DNA of 64,000 nucleotides from Gordionus sp. m RMFG-2023 (lineage: Eukaryota; Nematomorpha; Gordioida; Chordodea; Parachordodidae): NCBI RefSeq assembly GCF_954871325.1, contig NC_088776.1, positions 7,075,985-7,139,984 on the forward strand, written 5' to 3'. Of this stretch, positions 15,201 through 26,381 are shown piece after piece. Within the stretch, counting starts at the first letter, position 1. Each line of letters opens with the position of its first letter. The position numbers and the translations under genes are program-made. A model generated the notes under the pieces. The model ran no database searches. It saw only the letters and a list, made by a program, of their open reading frames with translations, and was not told the origin of the DNA.

Positions 15201-18200
15201 CAATAAAAATAAATTGAATAGAATACAAAAAAATTTGAACGATAAAGTGAATAATTCTAGGAATTTTCTAGCTAGCCCTTTGCTAAATATTTGGCAGCAC
15301 AGATCTGTAAATCAGGTTTATAGGTCTAAATTTGAAATTTCGGGTTAAGAAGTGATTATCTACATTTTCCTCGCGGAAGAGAGGATTTCATAAGAAAAAA
15401 GATTATAACGAAAAGAATTTTTTTATGACATCTTGGTATTCGACATAATCTTGTATGAATAATATTCTAGTCTCCTTATTTAGAGGAGTTATGATAAATA
15501 CTATGAGGGAACTGTCCAGGCTAGATCAAGGACTGCAGCATGATATGAGTCAGGCCTTAACTGTATTAATGTCAAATTGATCGATGAAAGAAAGGATCAA
15601 CTATGGGATTAGTTATTTTTGAAAGCAATTCATATTTGTTCCCTTATATAAAATATATGATATAAATTCCACATATTTAAAATTTTAATGTATTTTATTT
15701 ATTGGCATTCTCAATCTAAGATGTTTTATAAATTATGAAAAATAAAAATTTATTTTAATCTCATCTTCAGTAAGTAGCAATTTATCATATATCTAAATAT
15801 AAATATTTAATTAATTATATTTTTTTGAAAATTGTTAAAAATAATATCTTTTTTTTGTTAATTTTGAAAAATTTTAATTAATTAATAAAAATTGGATGAA
15901 TATTTTACCACATACATTACGTAATTTATTGTAAAAAGAAAATATAAATTATTAGCTGTTTCATTTTCTGCCTAATAAATGTGTGACAAATTATCGGACA
16001 TTTTACTTTTAGAGAAAATTTTTAAACAACCTCTAAACCCAAATTATATAAAAGTTTAAGAACCCCTTGGCATATTTTTTATATAGCAGATCATGTAGAC
16101 CTAATTCGTAATTAGTTTAATATATTACTTGTTGTTTATATTTAATCTCAAAATCTGTGTTCAGTTATTGCTATGCTTGTGTGGAAGACCGATCGTGCGG
16201 ATTTTGCTACGTGGAAGACCCCGAAGACAGAAATAGGGCTCTCAATGGGTCTTGCCTACCTACAACTAGAGATAACTCCACTAGGCCGTATTACGGAAGA
16301 TGCATGAATGGTATCCCCACCTTGGCCGACGAAACCCCGATGGAGCAGGATAAGGAGAATTTTTATAAGGTCTGTAAAGATAAGATTTCCCGGAAGTATT
16401 ATATTCCTATAAAAAATATATTTTATCTTCTCTAGACAATTTTCATGTATTAATACTCCTTTGAAGTATCACTTAATTTTTGCTAAATATATAATTTAGA
16501 AAAAAATATTTGTGGGAACATTGCTTTTATTTTGGGATTCTGCAAATAAATAAATAAATAAATATAAATTTATTATTCTACAAAATGTCAAATTCGTAAT
16601 TCTTTTGCAAAAATAGTTTTTTTTTTAAGATTTCTAACTAAATGCAGATTTTCAATAATGGATAGATTCCATATTTATTTTTTTTTAGATGGGCACTTAA
16701 AAAATGATTATATCTAGTTTAAAACAATATATTATATATATAAGGTTCAAGGTAATAAGGCGAGAAATTACGAATACAAGGGATCGAAAAGAAGCATAAA
16801 AAATGACGATGACCTGATTTGGGCTTACAACTTTTGTCCCACCGAGTTTTATTGGCTACCTATTTTCGGGTTGTTCTGTTACCTGTTCTTTTTTGCCCCG
16901 GGTATGTTTTATCATCATTATAAATTTTTATTGGACATTTAAAAGCTTTTTACGGGGTTCACTAGTCCATCATTCGGCCTTATTAATGTAGTGTTCCTCA
17001 TAAAACAAAAAGAGATTTTTTTTAACCGCCCATAAACCATTTCGATAAAGTTCATTACGACTGTATAAATATCTTTCCTACTTTTGAATTTATCACTTTA
17101 AAACAATGATAAATTGTCATAAAAAATATGCCTTATTCCATAATAAATTCATCATCCAAACCTTACGCGAAACAGGTATGGGACCAATGCCATGGACCAT
17201 AAATTCCGAAATATACCCACTCTGGGCTAGAAGTACTGGAAACTCGGTCGCTTCCGCCTGTAATTGGATGACCAATTTATTGGTATCTATGACCTTTTTG
17301 ACGCTCACGGAAAAGATCGGAAAGCACGGTAATTTCATTATTTTTTAAACCGTTTTATTTTTTTTTGAATTTTCAGAGGAGTTAGATATAGATTATACTA
17401 CCAAAAATAGCGATATACTTAAGTCGTATGCCCCTCCTACGATATTTAGATTATATTTTTAGCAGACTGTAAACTTACCACTAACCTTTGTAATGCGTAG
17501 AAATGTTGTAGACTAAGTCCTGCATGGCTGAGCGGGCGGTAACATCTTCAATAAAATACAGACCCGACTTGTGGCCTGTTACATTTTTATCCTATTCTTC
17601 ATTTTTTTTGCCTGATTAATTATTACAATTATTAAAATCAATTTTAAAAATAAAATATTTGCTATTCAATATCATATTTTGTAATAAATAGAATAAAATC
17701 GATAAACACCATTAAATTAGCAAAGTTTTTGTTGAATATTTAAATGTAATGCATAACATTAAAATAGAAAATTAAATAAATATCTTTGAGTTTGTGATGT
17801 CATCCCTACAAGCTTTATAACAATTTCGGGCCGCCATGGGTCTAGCCCTAGATCTAAAAAAAAATTGTCACTGGGTCGGAATGGGCTCAGATCTTAAAAT
17901 TCAGGTCTCTAATATATTATACTGCGCTTGGGAATACGATAATCATTTCGCTCTTATTCAGAACCCGATAAGCGAAAATCATAGTGAAAATTTTATAAAT
18001 AGTACAAGTCAAATATCCCCAAAACATCACGGGATTCTGACCGTTTGTGGTGACATCTATAACAATACTGTTTAATACCCCCCCCCCGTCCCTACCCCCT
18101 CAATTTGTCCTAAGTTATAAGTTCACTATTTTAAAATATCGAGATTCATCTCAAAAATGCTATATTTTGAATCATATTGATCAATGAAATAATTAATCTT

Positions 18201-18759
18201 TTTTTTTTAACAAGTGACGTTTTGGATATACACAACCTTCGCATGCTTGGGTTTCTTGATCTTCCTCCGTTACCTACCCGAAACAAAAGGAAAATCCCTG
18301 GAAGACATGGAAATGATATTTTCCGAAAAATCCCCCATTCTCAGTTCCCCTTTGTCCAGCTCACAGCCATCCTCCAAAAACGTTAAGGATGATTCGAAAT
18401 CTAAACACGCCAAAAATAATAAAAATAAAGCCGGTTCCTCCGACAAATGTAACGGAAATTCTGTTACTATTAATAACATGGTTTTGCCGGGTAAAGAACC
18501 AAGTAAGGATTCTTTAATAGGCGGATATTGTAAAGATAAACTTAAGGGTGTGAGGTTTAGCATGGGCGAGCTCCTAACCAATTTAAACGATAAAAGCGCG
18601 CTCCTAGGGACCGATAAGCCGGCGGAAAAGTGGGTAATTCTGAACAAAAAACCAGGGAAAGATGTCAATAATAATAATAATAGGTCTAGAGTTAAGTACG
18701 TTCACGTTAAGAGCGGCATTAAGGCCTCCAAGTCACCCACCACGGATTCATCGGAATAA
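6132..18759 (+). CDS. SLC2A13: Proton myo-inositol cotransporter (SLC2A13/HMIT family), 5'-partial, 10 exons
   Basis: A sugar-transporter-family (MFS) membrane protein that in its known relatives carries myo-inositol with H+ across the plasma membrane. Exons seen: 6132-6291, 9353-9527, 10378-10519, 13158-13263, 13642-13805, 14008-14122, 16165-16369, 16745-16901, 17176-17328, 18215-18759. Every junction is GT-AG and the phases agree; together they give about 640 codons to the TAA at 18757. In order they encode helices 4-5 ([17 protein letters not shown]), helix 6 and PESPRW, a cytosolic loop, helix 7 with QQLCGINT, helix 8 and VEKIGRR, helix 9, a Cys-rich extracellular loop, helix 10, GPMPW and PLWARS, helix 11, helix 12, PETKGK and a long Ser/Lys-rich tail. 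Helices 1-3 are upstream of the window, because the first exon starts inside a glycine codon. The large loop between helices 9 and 10 separates HMIT from ordinary glucose transporters. The gene symbol is assigned by family, not by proven orthology. Confidence 0.95.
6292..9352 (+). other. HMIT intron
   Basis: AT-rich intron between the helix 4-5 exon and the helix 6 exon. It has a pyrimidine-rich stretch near 8160-8400 and a short repeat-like segment near 9110-9180 (GTACGGTCCGGTTTTTAG). No coding signal is seen. Confidence 0.7.
10378..10519 (+). other. HMIT exon: variable cytosolic loop before helix 7
   Basis: This exon is required by phase: the previous one (ending 9527) is phase 0 and the next (13158) needs one base. 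It ends with a single G at 10519, donor GT at 10520, making the Gly codon completed at 13158. The acceptor I chose is 10376-10377 after a long T/C tract. The weaker AG at 10424-10425 would also be in phase and would remove 16 AT-rich codons. It encodes a polar stretch ([18 protein letters not shown]) with no clear counterpart in vertebrate HMIT, so the start is less certain than for the other exons. Confidence 0.7.
10520..13157 (+). other. HMIT intron with GC-richer islands
   Basis: Mostly AT-rich. Two patches (about 11165-11275 and 11700-11840) are clearly richer in G+C than their surroundings but contain no reading frame resembling the transporter. They may be repeat remnants. A 10-base C run lies at 12961-12970. 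Confidence 0.5.
14250..15070 (+). mobile_element. hAT-like transposase relic in HMIT intron
   Basis: The intron between the exons ending at 14122 and starting at 16165 contains scattered plus-strand coding remnants. A segment near 14280 reads [17 protein letters not shown] segment near 14930-15000 reads [19 protein letters not shown]. The latter resembles the C-terminal block of hAT-type transposases (ERGFS...K..RN.L). The frames do not connect and no terminal repeats were found. The limits are estimates. Confidence 0.45.
16165..16369 (+). other. HMIT exon: Cys-rich extracellular loop
   Basis: It encodes [18 protein letters not shown] and then SCLPTTRDN and GRCMNG. The cysteine spacing follows the large loop between helices 9 and 10 of HMIT proteins (a plexin/integrin-like Cys pattern of the CxxC...CGFCY type). 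The exon enters with one base completing the Thr codon begun at 14121-14122, so the joined text is a cysteine, three residues and YCYAC, the same spacing as in human HMIT. It exits in phase 0 at 16369. This loop is the best evidence for the HMIT assignment. Confidence 0.9.
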
Positions 18760-21700
18760 CGAAAAATATAATTTGATTGATGGGGTTTAGAGGGAATGGA
18801 AGTTAACAGAAGGGAGATAAGCCTGTATAAATATCAATCTTTGAATTTTTAACTGTAAAGGTCTACAATGTAATCGCGAAAAACCCTTTAACAATTTTAT
18901 TTTGTGTAGAACTATAAATAATAATAATATAAATATTTATAATTAGTGATAATCATTGAAAATTTCTGGTTGAAAAACCATATCATTTATTTATAAATAA
19001 TTTGAATTATAAAACTAAATTCTCTTAGAATTAAATCATTTCTGTATATAATATATATATTTTTTGTTCATTATGATGACCATTTTTAAGTTCGTACCTT
19101 AAAAAAATCGTTTTATTTATCATTATAAATGTTAAATTTTATCCTTTATAATATAGATAAGTTAATGTAATAGTAATACTATGAGTGGTATTCATAAAAT
19201 TTAAGTCACAAATTTCTTTTTTTTTCAAATTGTATTTGTATTTACTATTATACTTTCCTATTTTTTATCCATTATTTTATATTCACATTTTACGCGCTAT
19301 TATTTTCTTTTGCCTTGGATGAACGGGGGGCTAATTTATAGGAAACTCGATTAGGCGGTTGTTCTCTTCTTCGGTGCTGAGTTGACACAAAATAAAAATC
19401 AAGGTCCCGTTATATGGCTATATACGTGCTTACAATGACGTCCGTTAGCCAACTTTTTTAATATAAAAAAATAAGTTTCTAAATTTTTACACTCATATTT
19501 AAATATTTGTCACATATCTCACAAAGGAAAACATTGTCATTAGATTTTTAAAAATTTGCTAAGAAAAATTTTTTTTTTTTAAAATAAAGCAATATTTTTT
19601 TAAATTTCTTAATCTATTATGCAATAACAATATTTTTATTTTTTTAATTTGTGAAAGATTCTTATCTATTCTTGATATTACATTTAAAAAAAATATAGAT
19701 TATCAATTGTATACTGAGATATTAAGTATGCGATTCCATATTTTAATATAATATCGTGTATATTAAAGTATTTCCTTAAAAGTTTATTTTATAAATCATA
19801 TTTATACTATATTTATATTACACACATGGCCCCTTATCAAATATTTCCTTAAATAAAGTAGACCAATTTAAAAAAAAATTATTATTATTATTTGTTCCTA
19901 TTTTTTTTTTGTTGTTCTTAAAATTAAAATTTTTGGTTAAAAGTTAATGGTAAACGACTAACCAAATATTTTAGCCCAAAAGACGCGAACCTCGAGATTT
20001 TTATATTTAAAAAGTATAATCGTTAAATTTAAACCCCTTTTTTGATGAATCTGAGTATTTAAAAAATTAAAAAGGATAAAAATTTTCCATATTTTATTGC
20101 CGATATAGATAAGAAAAATTATCATGTTCAAAACCTGTAGTGTTGTTAAACGGCTTGTTTTAAGCCGGCTAACTTAATATTTCATCCAGAAAAATATTAC
20201 GCAAGCCTGAAGATTTTGTTCATAGAAGGAACAAAGGATATTATCGAAATCTCGAGACTTAGGCAATATCTTTCTGGCTAAAATATAGAGTTAGCAGTTT
20301 TTAAAAATCAGCTCAAAACGAACCATTTAATAACACTAAAAACCAGTATTATACACGTAGACAGCAAAGATAGTTTTTTTAGGAACGATATTCAAATTGA
20401 CCTTGTAAGTTGTAACGATTAGGTAGATTTTATCTTTTGAAAAAAAATAAAATAAAGCCTTATATTAATTCCTTTCCTATAATTTCACTCGATTTTTGTA
20501 GCACGAGAATTTTATGATAATCTTTCATTTTGCTTTTAATGAAAAGTGAATATATTAAATTTATAAAATATTATTTCATGAATATATATTTTTTTATAAT
20601 ATATTTTTACATAGTCCAAGTCGATCATGAAGATTAAAAAGGCGTTATTATAGCATGAAGGTCTAGTAGTCAAAGTGTAATAGCGTTTAAACATTGTGTA
20701 GTAAATGTTTGTGTTAACGAATGTGTGATGCAAGTAGAATTTCATAACAACTTTGTATTTTATAGTATATATTTATATAGTTAATATATTGTGTTTGCGT
20801 ATGTATATTATTTCAGATAATCATGACTATTCCTAATGCTTTTATTCGTTAATTTGTATAATTTTAGTCAATTTAATATATTTTGAACGATAATTTGTTT
20901 ATCGATCACATCACAATCACTATCAACATATAAATATTTAATTCTTTAAACCTAGAAATTACATTATTTTATTTTTCAATAAAATGTTTTATATTTATAT
21001 CTAGAGTTTTGCAATTGCATGTGCCATCAATATGCTTGATTTGAAATACTTTAATAACATATTTTTTTTTAAATGATAGATTAACGATATAAAATTATAT
21101 ATAAAATTATGGTAACCACTCTGAAAATTATTCCCTTAAAAAATATCTGAGTAAGATCTGGGTTTTTTACACTATTCGGTCCGTTAATACTTAGACATAA
21201 TGACTATTCTATTCTCTTTGTTACTAAAATATCAATATCTGCAATATAATTATATGTTATATAACCCTACAAATACGAGGGGGGGGGGGATCGTAAATGA
21301 AATCGAAGAGGGGTAGATTAGGGGTGAAATGGTTTTCTAATTTGGATATCCTTTTACTGTTGATTAGAATTTAAAAAACGCGCTAAAAAATTTATTTAAA
21401 GAATAGAAAACAATAATTTGGTTAAAACATTATTTTAAAAATATTTTGTTAATCCGATTTTGTCAAAAAATGTGTACCAGTATGTGTAGAAATACCTATA
21501 CTATAAATTTCAACTAATTGATCATGACCTTTTGCATTATTTTTAATTTATATGGTAGGAATAATCGAATTATCTAAGATTTAAATCAGCTAATACGCAA
21601 ATTGACTGATTACTTGATTTGATTTTAACATATATATGTAATTGTAAGGAATTATATATTTTATAATAAATGCATAGTCATATTGTATAGTAAACCTTTC

Positions 21701-23587
21701 TTTTTATTCCCTTCAAAAAAATATTTGCAAGTTAATTTACTTTATAGAAATTTTTTTAACAAAAAATAAAGCATAAATATATCCTCTTCTTTGCCCAGGT
21801 CAGGTGAAATTTTGAAATGATTTAATATATATTTCTAAAAAATCTCAATTCTTTTTATTATAACTGGGATAATTTCTCTAAGAGCATTCTTAACTCTGAT
21901 ATCTTAAAAGTAGAATTTCTAAAAATTTTGATCAAAAGTATTTAAAGATTCTTTTTAAGAAGAAATTTTTGACCAGATCTTAATTAAAAATGTTAAAATC
22001 TTTTTAGAAAATCTTTAGCAATTTTTATGCATAAAAAAGATGATATTAAATTTAAAATAAAATAAAAATTTCTTTAAGAAAAAAAATTATTATTTTAAAA
22101 TATATAGCTTTCGCTCTGCCCCTGTTTTTACATGCATAGACCTTTTTGTTAATCACAAGGCTTAGATAAAATAATATACCTGGAGGAAATTCTTAACTTA
22201 AAATTCTCTCATTCTGGATCCGGGTTTCTCTTCTATCCAAGTCGACTGGAATTCGGTCCTATTCACCTTTCGATTGTCGCCTTCATATCCTCGAGGCTTT
22301 CAACAAACGCATTAATCGTAGAGTTATCCCCTCAACCTGATTCACATTTAAATAAAGTTTTGATTATCTGGGACCTTAATATATCAACCTATTAAAGGGA
22401 TTGGGATTTTCCCTTGATTGAACATTTCGTTGAATTTCTCCTTTGGACTTAAACATGTTCAAATTCGCAAATCTTGATAGTGGTTATGAATGGATAGAAG
22501 GCATTCACTCAAAACCTCTACCTTTCCTCTAGACAATTTAGGATTTTTATTGTGATGTGTACCGGCTGCAATATATTTTCTTAGCCTGAAACCTTTGTAA
22601 TACTCAAGTCGAAAAAATGGCAATCTCCCACTTCGCTATCCAAGGCACAGTTATATAAAAAATATCACTTCTAATCTTAAAAGAGCCAATATACAATACT
22701 CCTTAGATTCTGAAGGTTAAATTTACCGGATGGCAAAAGGCAGAAGGGTTGAATTTGATACTCTAGGAGAAATGACTTCCACTTGCTTGGGATTATACCT
22801 GCAAAGATATATTCGCTAAATCATTAATTCATCGTATACGTTGTTAGTGATGCAAAATCGCCCCACTCAAACCAACTTTAAAACAACTTAGCCAAAAAAA
22901 TCGGCTCAGCCTGAGAGCACGATCCAAAAAAATTGGCTCAAACTTGAAATCGAAGTCTGTGTATAATCGCTCAAAATTTGAACTTAATAAATCCCAGCCC
23001 ACGAACGAAATTTTGTCCCGAAAATTATATTCAATGTGTTAAGTTAAAATAAAATCTTACTTTGTTTACCCCTTTTATTGTATAATGACACTCATTTCAC
23101 TGTAATATGGGAATGGTAATTTTATTTCTTCAACTTAAAATTATTTATGTTTGAATATGTCAACGGGATCACATTTTGTTTCATGATTGTTTTTATCAAT
23201 TTGAAATTTATAAAAATTCTAAATTTGCTAATATGATATGGAAGCTAATATCCAGACTTTTTATTATTAAAATATAACAAATTTAAGAATAATAGAAAGA
23301 TGTAATTGGAAATTTTGATTTTGAAATTATACAATTAAAAAAAATTACGTAAAAACTTTCAGTGCTATCCGGCGATACTAAAGAATACTTATATGCGCCA
23401 TAATATTGGCTTAGAAATTTGCAGGTCAAATTCTCTTTATCAATTCATGGTTCTAGGCATCCCCCCCCCCCACCTCTTTTTGATATCTTATATTTTTTTA
23501 TATGGTTTTAAGCGGAAATCTATCTTTTTCGTAGTGTGTTAATTTTTCAATTTTCAATTATTTTTTAAACGCATATTCTACATTTAT
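18760..23587. other. Intergenic DNA after the HMIT stop
   Basis: It begins with the presumed 3' untranslated region of the transporter. I could not choose a polyadenylation site. It contains a well-formed MITE (20138-20338), an 11-base G run (21279-21289), and a less AT-rich patch at about 22200-22800 that looks like decayed repeat DNA without a readable product. An 11-base C run lies at 23461-23471. Confidence 0.6.
20138..20338. repeat. hAT-type MITE with imperfect target duplication
   Basis: A 201-bp palindromic element. It starts TAGTGTTGTTAAACGGC and ends TTTAATAACACTA. The two halves mirror each other around 20236: AAGCCTGAAGATTTTG on the left answers AAATCTCGAGACTTAGG on the right. The flanks AAAACCTG and AAAACCAG agree at 7 of 8 positions, as expected for a hAT 8-bp target duplication. 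There is no coding content. Confidence 0.75.
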
Positions 23588-23850
23588 TGATATTTCTAGG
23601 AAGGCAGGTAATCAAAAAAAGTAAAATATTTATTTAATTTAATTTAACATTTTGAATTTATATAACTGTTTTTACAAAAATATATTACACTTTATATACA
23701 TTTTCAATAATGAGTTTTTGTAACTATTCACAAAATAAAAATAAGGTTTGTTAAAGACAATTTTTAAAAGACAATTTGTAAAAGATATTTTGAATATCAT
23801 ACAATATAAAAACCTTCAAAAAATATAAATATAATATGTCATATTCAACA
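23588..23850 (-). repeat. 3' LTR of the compact retrotransposon
   Basis: A 263-bp copy nearly identical to 26118-26381. It is the downstream LTR relative to the element's minus-strand coding direction, bordered inside by the purine tract. Confidence 0.85.
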
Positions 23851-25069
23851 TCTCCCCCTTTTTCTAAGTGAACTCTTCCTCCATTTGTCATAGCTCCATT
23901 AATCATTTGTCGATCTGTCTCGAATTAGTTTGTGCCTTGTATCATCGCTCGTCCAACATCGTTTGTTGATCCGTTGTTTGCATTTGACCTTTCCATTTAG
24001 TTCCAGTCATTCGTTTCTTAATTGTTCCATAAGTCATTTGTTCATATATCTTTGATTGTTTGTTTGACCAACTGATTATCGTTAGTTGAATCGATTATCG
24101 AACATCATGAAACATCGTTGGTTGAGCATCATTGTTGAAACGTCGTTGGTTGAACATTGCTGTTGATTTGCTGTTTGTATTGATCATCCCATTTCTCTTT
24201 CAAAATTTTATATAAATATTTTTTTTACAAAATTTTATTTATTTATAACAATCATTTTCTATGTCGTAGGTCATATTCTCGCTTTTGAACTTGACTTTGA
24301 ATTCACTTGACTTTGAATTTTTTGAATTTTGAACTTGACTTTGAATTTTCAAATTTTGTTGCACTTGAACTTGAACTTGTTCACTTCTTCCCCCTCATTT
24401 TTTTTTCTCCTTTGTAGTATTTTCATTTGATATTTTGTTGTTGTTTAGCCTCAGTCATATCTTTTCATTAATTTTAGCTTGTTATCCTTATCATCTAATC
24501 ATTCGCTTGAACATCATCTTCACACTAGCTTGTTCATCTCATTATTCATTATCATTTTTATCAATGTTTGTAAATATATATTATGATCAATAAATCTCAA
24601 ATAAAATAATTTTGGAATAATTGAAATGATAATGGAATAAATAATTTATCATAAGAATAAGAATCATGGAATATAGAATAATAGAATATTTGGAATTGTT
24701 TCATTTTATATTATAATTTTTTATTTAATTATTTTTATTTTTAAATTTTAATCCTTTATTTTTCAATTTAAACATTTTTTTTATATCATAATTTCTCTTT
24801 AACTTGTTCTTTATAACAAAATTTCTCTTTCTCCTTCCATTTTCAACATACGATCTCCATATCGTACTCCTAATCTCTCTTTCAACATCACGATATTTAA
24901 TCACCTTTGTTTTAATTTTCTTTTCCAAAGTTTTTTTTTAAATTTATTTTTATTTCATTATTGTTTTTAATAACTATTATTTCTTCAATTGTTATCAAAT
25001 GATTTATTTCTTCTAATTTATAAGAATTTATTTCTTTTTTAACATTTAATTTACACAATTCAATTTTAT

Positions 25070-25804
25070 TCAAGTTTTTATTATTATGACATTTATAATT
25101 TTCATGCTTTTTATTGTAATATGTACTTCATAATTTTTATTATCTACTTCTCTATTTTCCTCGATTATATTTACAATTTTATTAAGTATGTTCCCAAAAA
25201 CTTTTATCCATGTCCTTCCCAGAATTGCAATATTGTCATTTTGGACTACATACGCATCTAAATTTTGAGTTTTGTCTTCATATCTCACTTTTATTTTAAC
25301 GATTCCTAGCAGCTCTATTCTTCTCCCATCATAGCCAGTCAGTTTTGTATCCGATTTATTCAAGACTTTGATTCCTATCTTTCTAGCAATATTAATCGGC
25401 AATATAGAAAATCGTGACCCGGTATTTATCTGCATCTCTACCGGTATATCGTTAAGGTATATCGTAACTTTGTAAGCATCATTTGCCCTGTCATCATCAT
25501 CCATTCTATTTACGTCAAATCTGTTCTTGTATGACTGATTATTGTTCTGATTATTATTGTATCTAGGTATGTATCTCGATTCGTTCTGATGTCTATAATA
25601 TCTATAATTATTTTCGATTATATTTGTAATTATCATTATTATTATATCTATAGTTATCGTAGTTATAATTATTTTTATTGTTAAATCTTGTAAAATTATT
25701 ATACGGTCCTGGCCCATTATACCCCCTATCATTATCATAAACTCTAGGATTATAATTGTTTCTATATCTTGGTTCATAATTATTTGTATGTCTCGAATCT
25801 TCAT
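25070..25804 (-). CDS. Retroelement ORF with retropepsin-like domain
   Basis: A 244-codon frame on the minus strand inside the LTR element. The first third is Ile/Asp/Asn/Tyr-rich and low in complexity. From about residue 105 it reads like a retroviral-type aspartic protease: YKVTIYLNDIPVEMQINTGS, a central KLTGYDGRRIELLG, and AILGRTWIKVFG near the end, the usual ILG block. No polymerase follows. The N-terminal half may be translated in a different frame, so the true start is uncertain. Confidence 0.55.
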   Translation of the reverse strand: MKIRDIQIIMNQDIETIIILEFMIMIGGIMGQDRIIILQDLTIKIIITTITIDIIIMIITNIIENNYRYYRHQNESRYIPRYNNNQNNNQSYKNRFDVNRMDDDDRANDAYKVTIYLNDIPVEMQINTGSRFSILPINIARKIGIKVLNKSDTKLTGYDGRRIELLGIVKIKVRYEDKTQNLDAYVVQNDNIAILGRTWIKVFGNILNKIVNIIEENREVDNKNYEVHITIKSMKIINVIIIKT

Positions 25805-26117
25805 AATTATCGTATCTCGGTTTCCACTGATATCTATGTACGTGAGACTTCATCCCTTTATCGTGCTCATCGTATTTCATCATCCTTAAATTTTTTACTA
25901 AATAATCTTCTAATTAATCAATTAATTTTGTTTTATAAATATTGTCTTATTTTAAATATTTCAACATTAAAATTTTATTATATTTTTATTCAATTTTATA
26001 TTTTAATCATCTCTTACGTTTTTTTAGAATAATATTAAAATCATTTTCCATAATCCTCTTTTGTCTAGCTTCACCATGTTTCAGTATAATTTGTAGCGTC
26101 TTAATTCTCTGCCACCA

Positions 26118-26381
26118 TGATATTTCTAGGAAGGCAGGTGATCAAAAAAAGTAAAATATTTATTTTATTTAATTTAACATTTTAAATTTATATAACTGTT
26201 TTTTACAAAAATATATTACACTTTATATACATTTTCAATAATGAGTTTTTGTAACTATTCACAAAATAAAAATAAGGTTTGTTAAAGACAATTTTTAAAA
26301 GACAATTTGTAAAAGATATTTTGAATATCATATAATATAAAAACCTTCAAAAAATATAAATATAATATGTCATATTCAACA
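26118..26381 (-). repeat. 5' LTR of the compact retrotransposon
   Basis: A 264-bp copy nearly identical to 23588-23850. It is bordered inside by the TGG-starting primer-binding-site-like sequence and outside by the TTTAT duplication. Confidence 0.85.

Larger units (their letters stand above)
23588..26381 (-). mobile_element. Compact LTR retrotransposon, minus strand
   Basis: Two direct repeats of 263-264 bp (23588-23850 and 26118-26381) begin and end with TG...CA and are flanked by the 5-bp target duplication TTTAT (23583-23587 and 26382-26386). Read on the minus strand, the 5' LTR is the right one. Next to it is a primer-binding-site-like TGGTGGCAGAG ending at 26117. Next to the left LTR is a purine tract AAAAAGGGGGAGA at about 23851-23863. 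The LTRs differ at about five positions, so insertion was recent. The interior is only about 2.3 kb: a Tyr/Asn-rich segment and a retropepsin-like protease region are visible, with no recognisable reverse transcriptase or integrase. It is therefore an incomplete, probably non-autonomous Ty3/Gypsy-like element; the family call is tentative. Confidence 0.85.

Noticed and set aside
17836-18075. 79-codon open frame between HMIT exons as an extra exon
   Set aside because: The flanking exons (ending 17328 and starting 18215) join directly in phase and match the family without it; the frame has no transporter-like residues.
18270-18668. 132-codon minus-strand frame
   Set aside because: Antisense shadow of the last HMIT exon.
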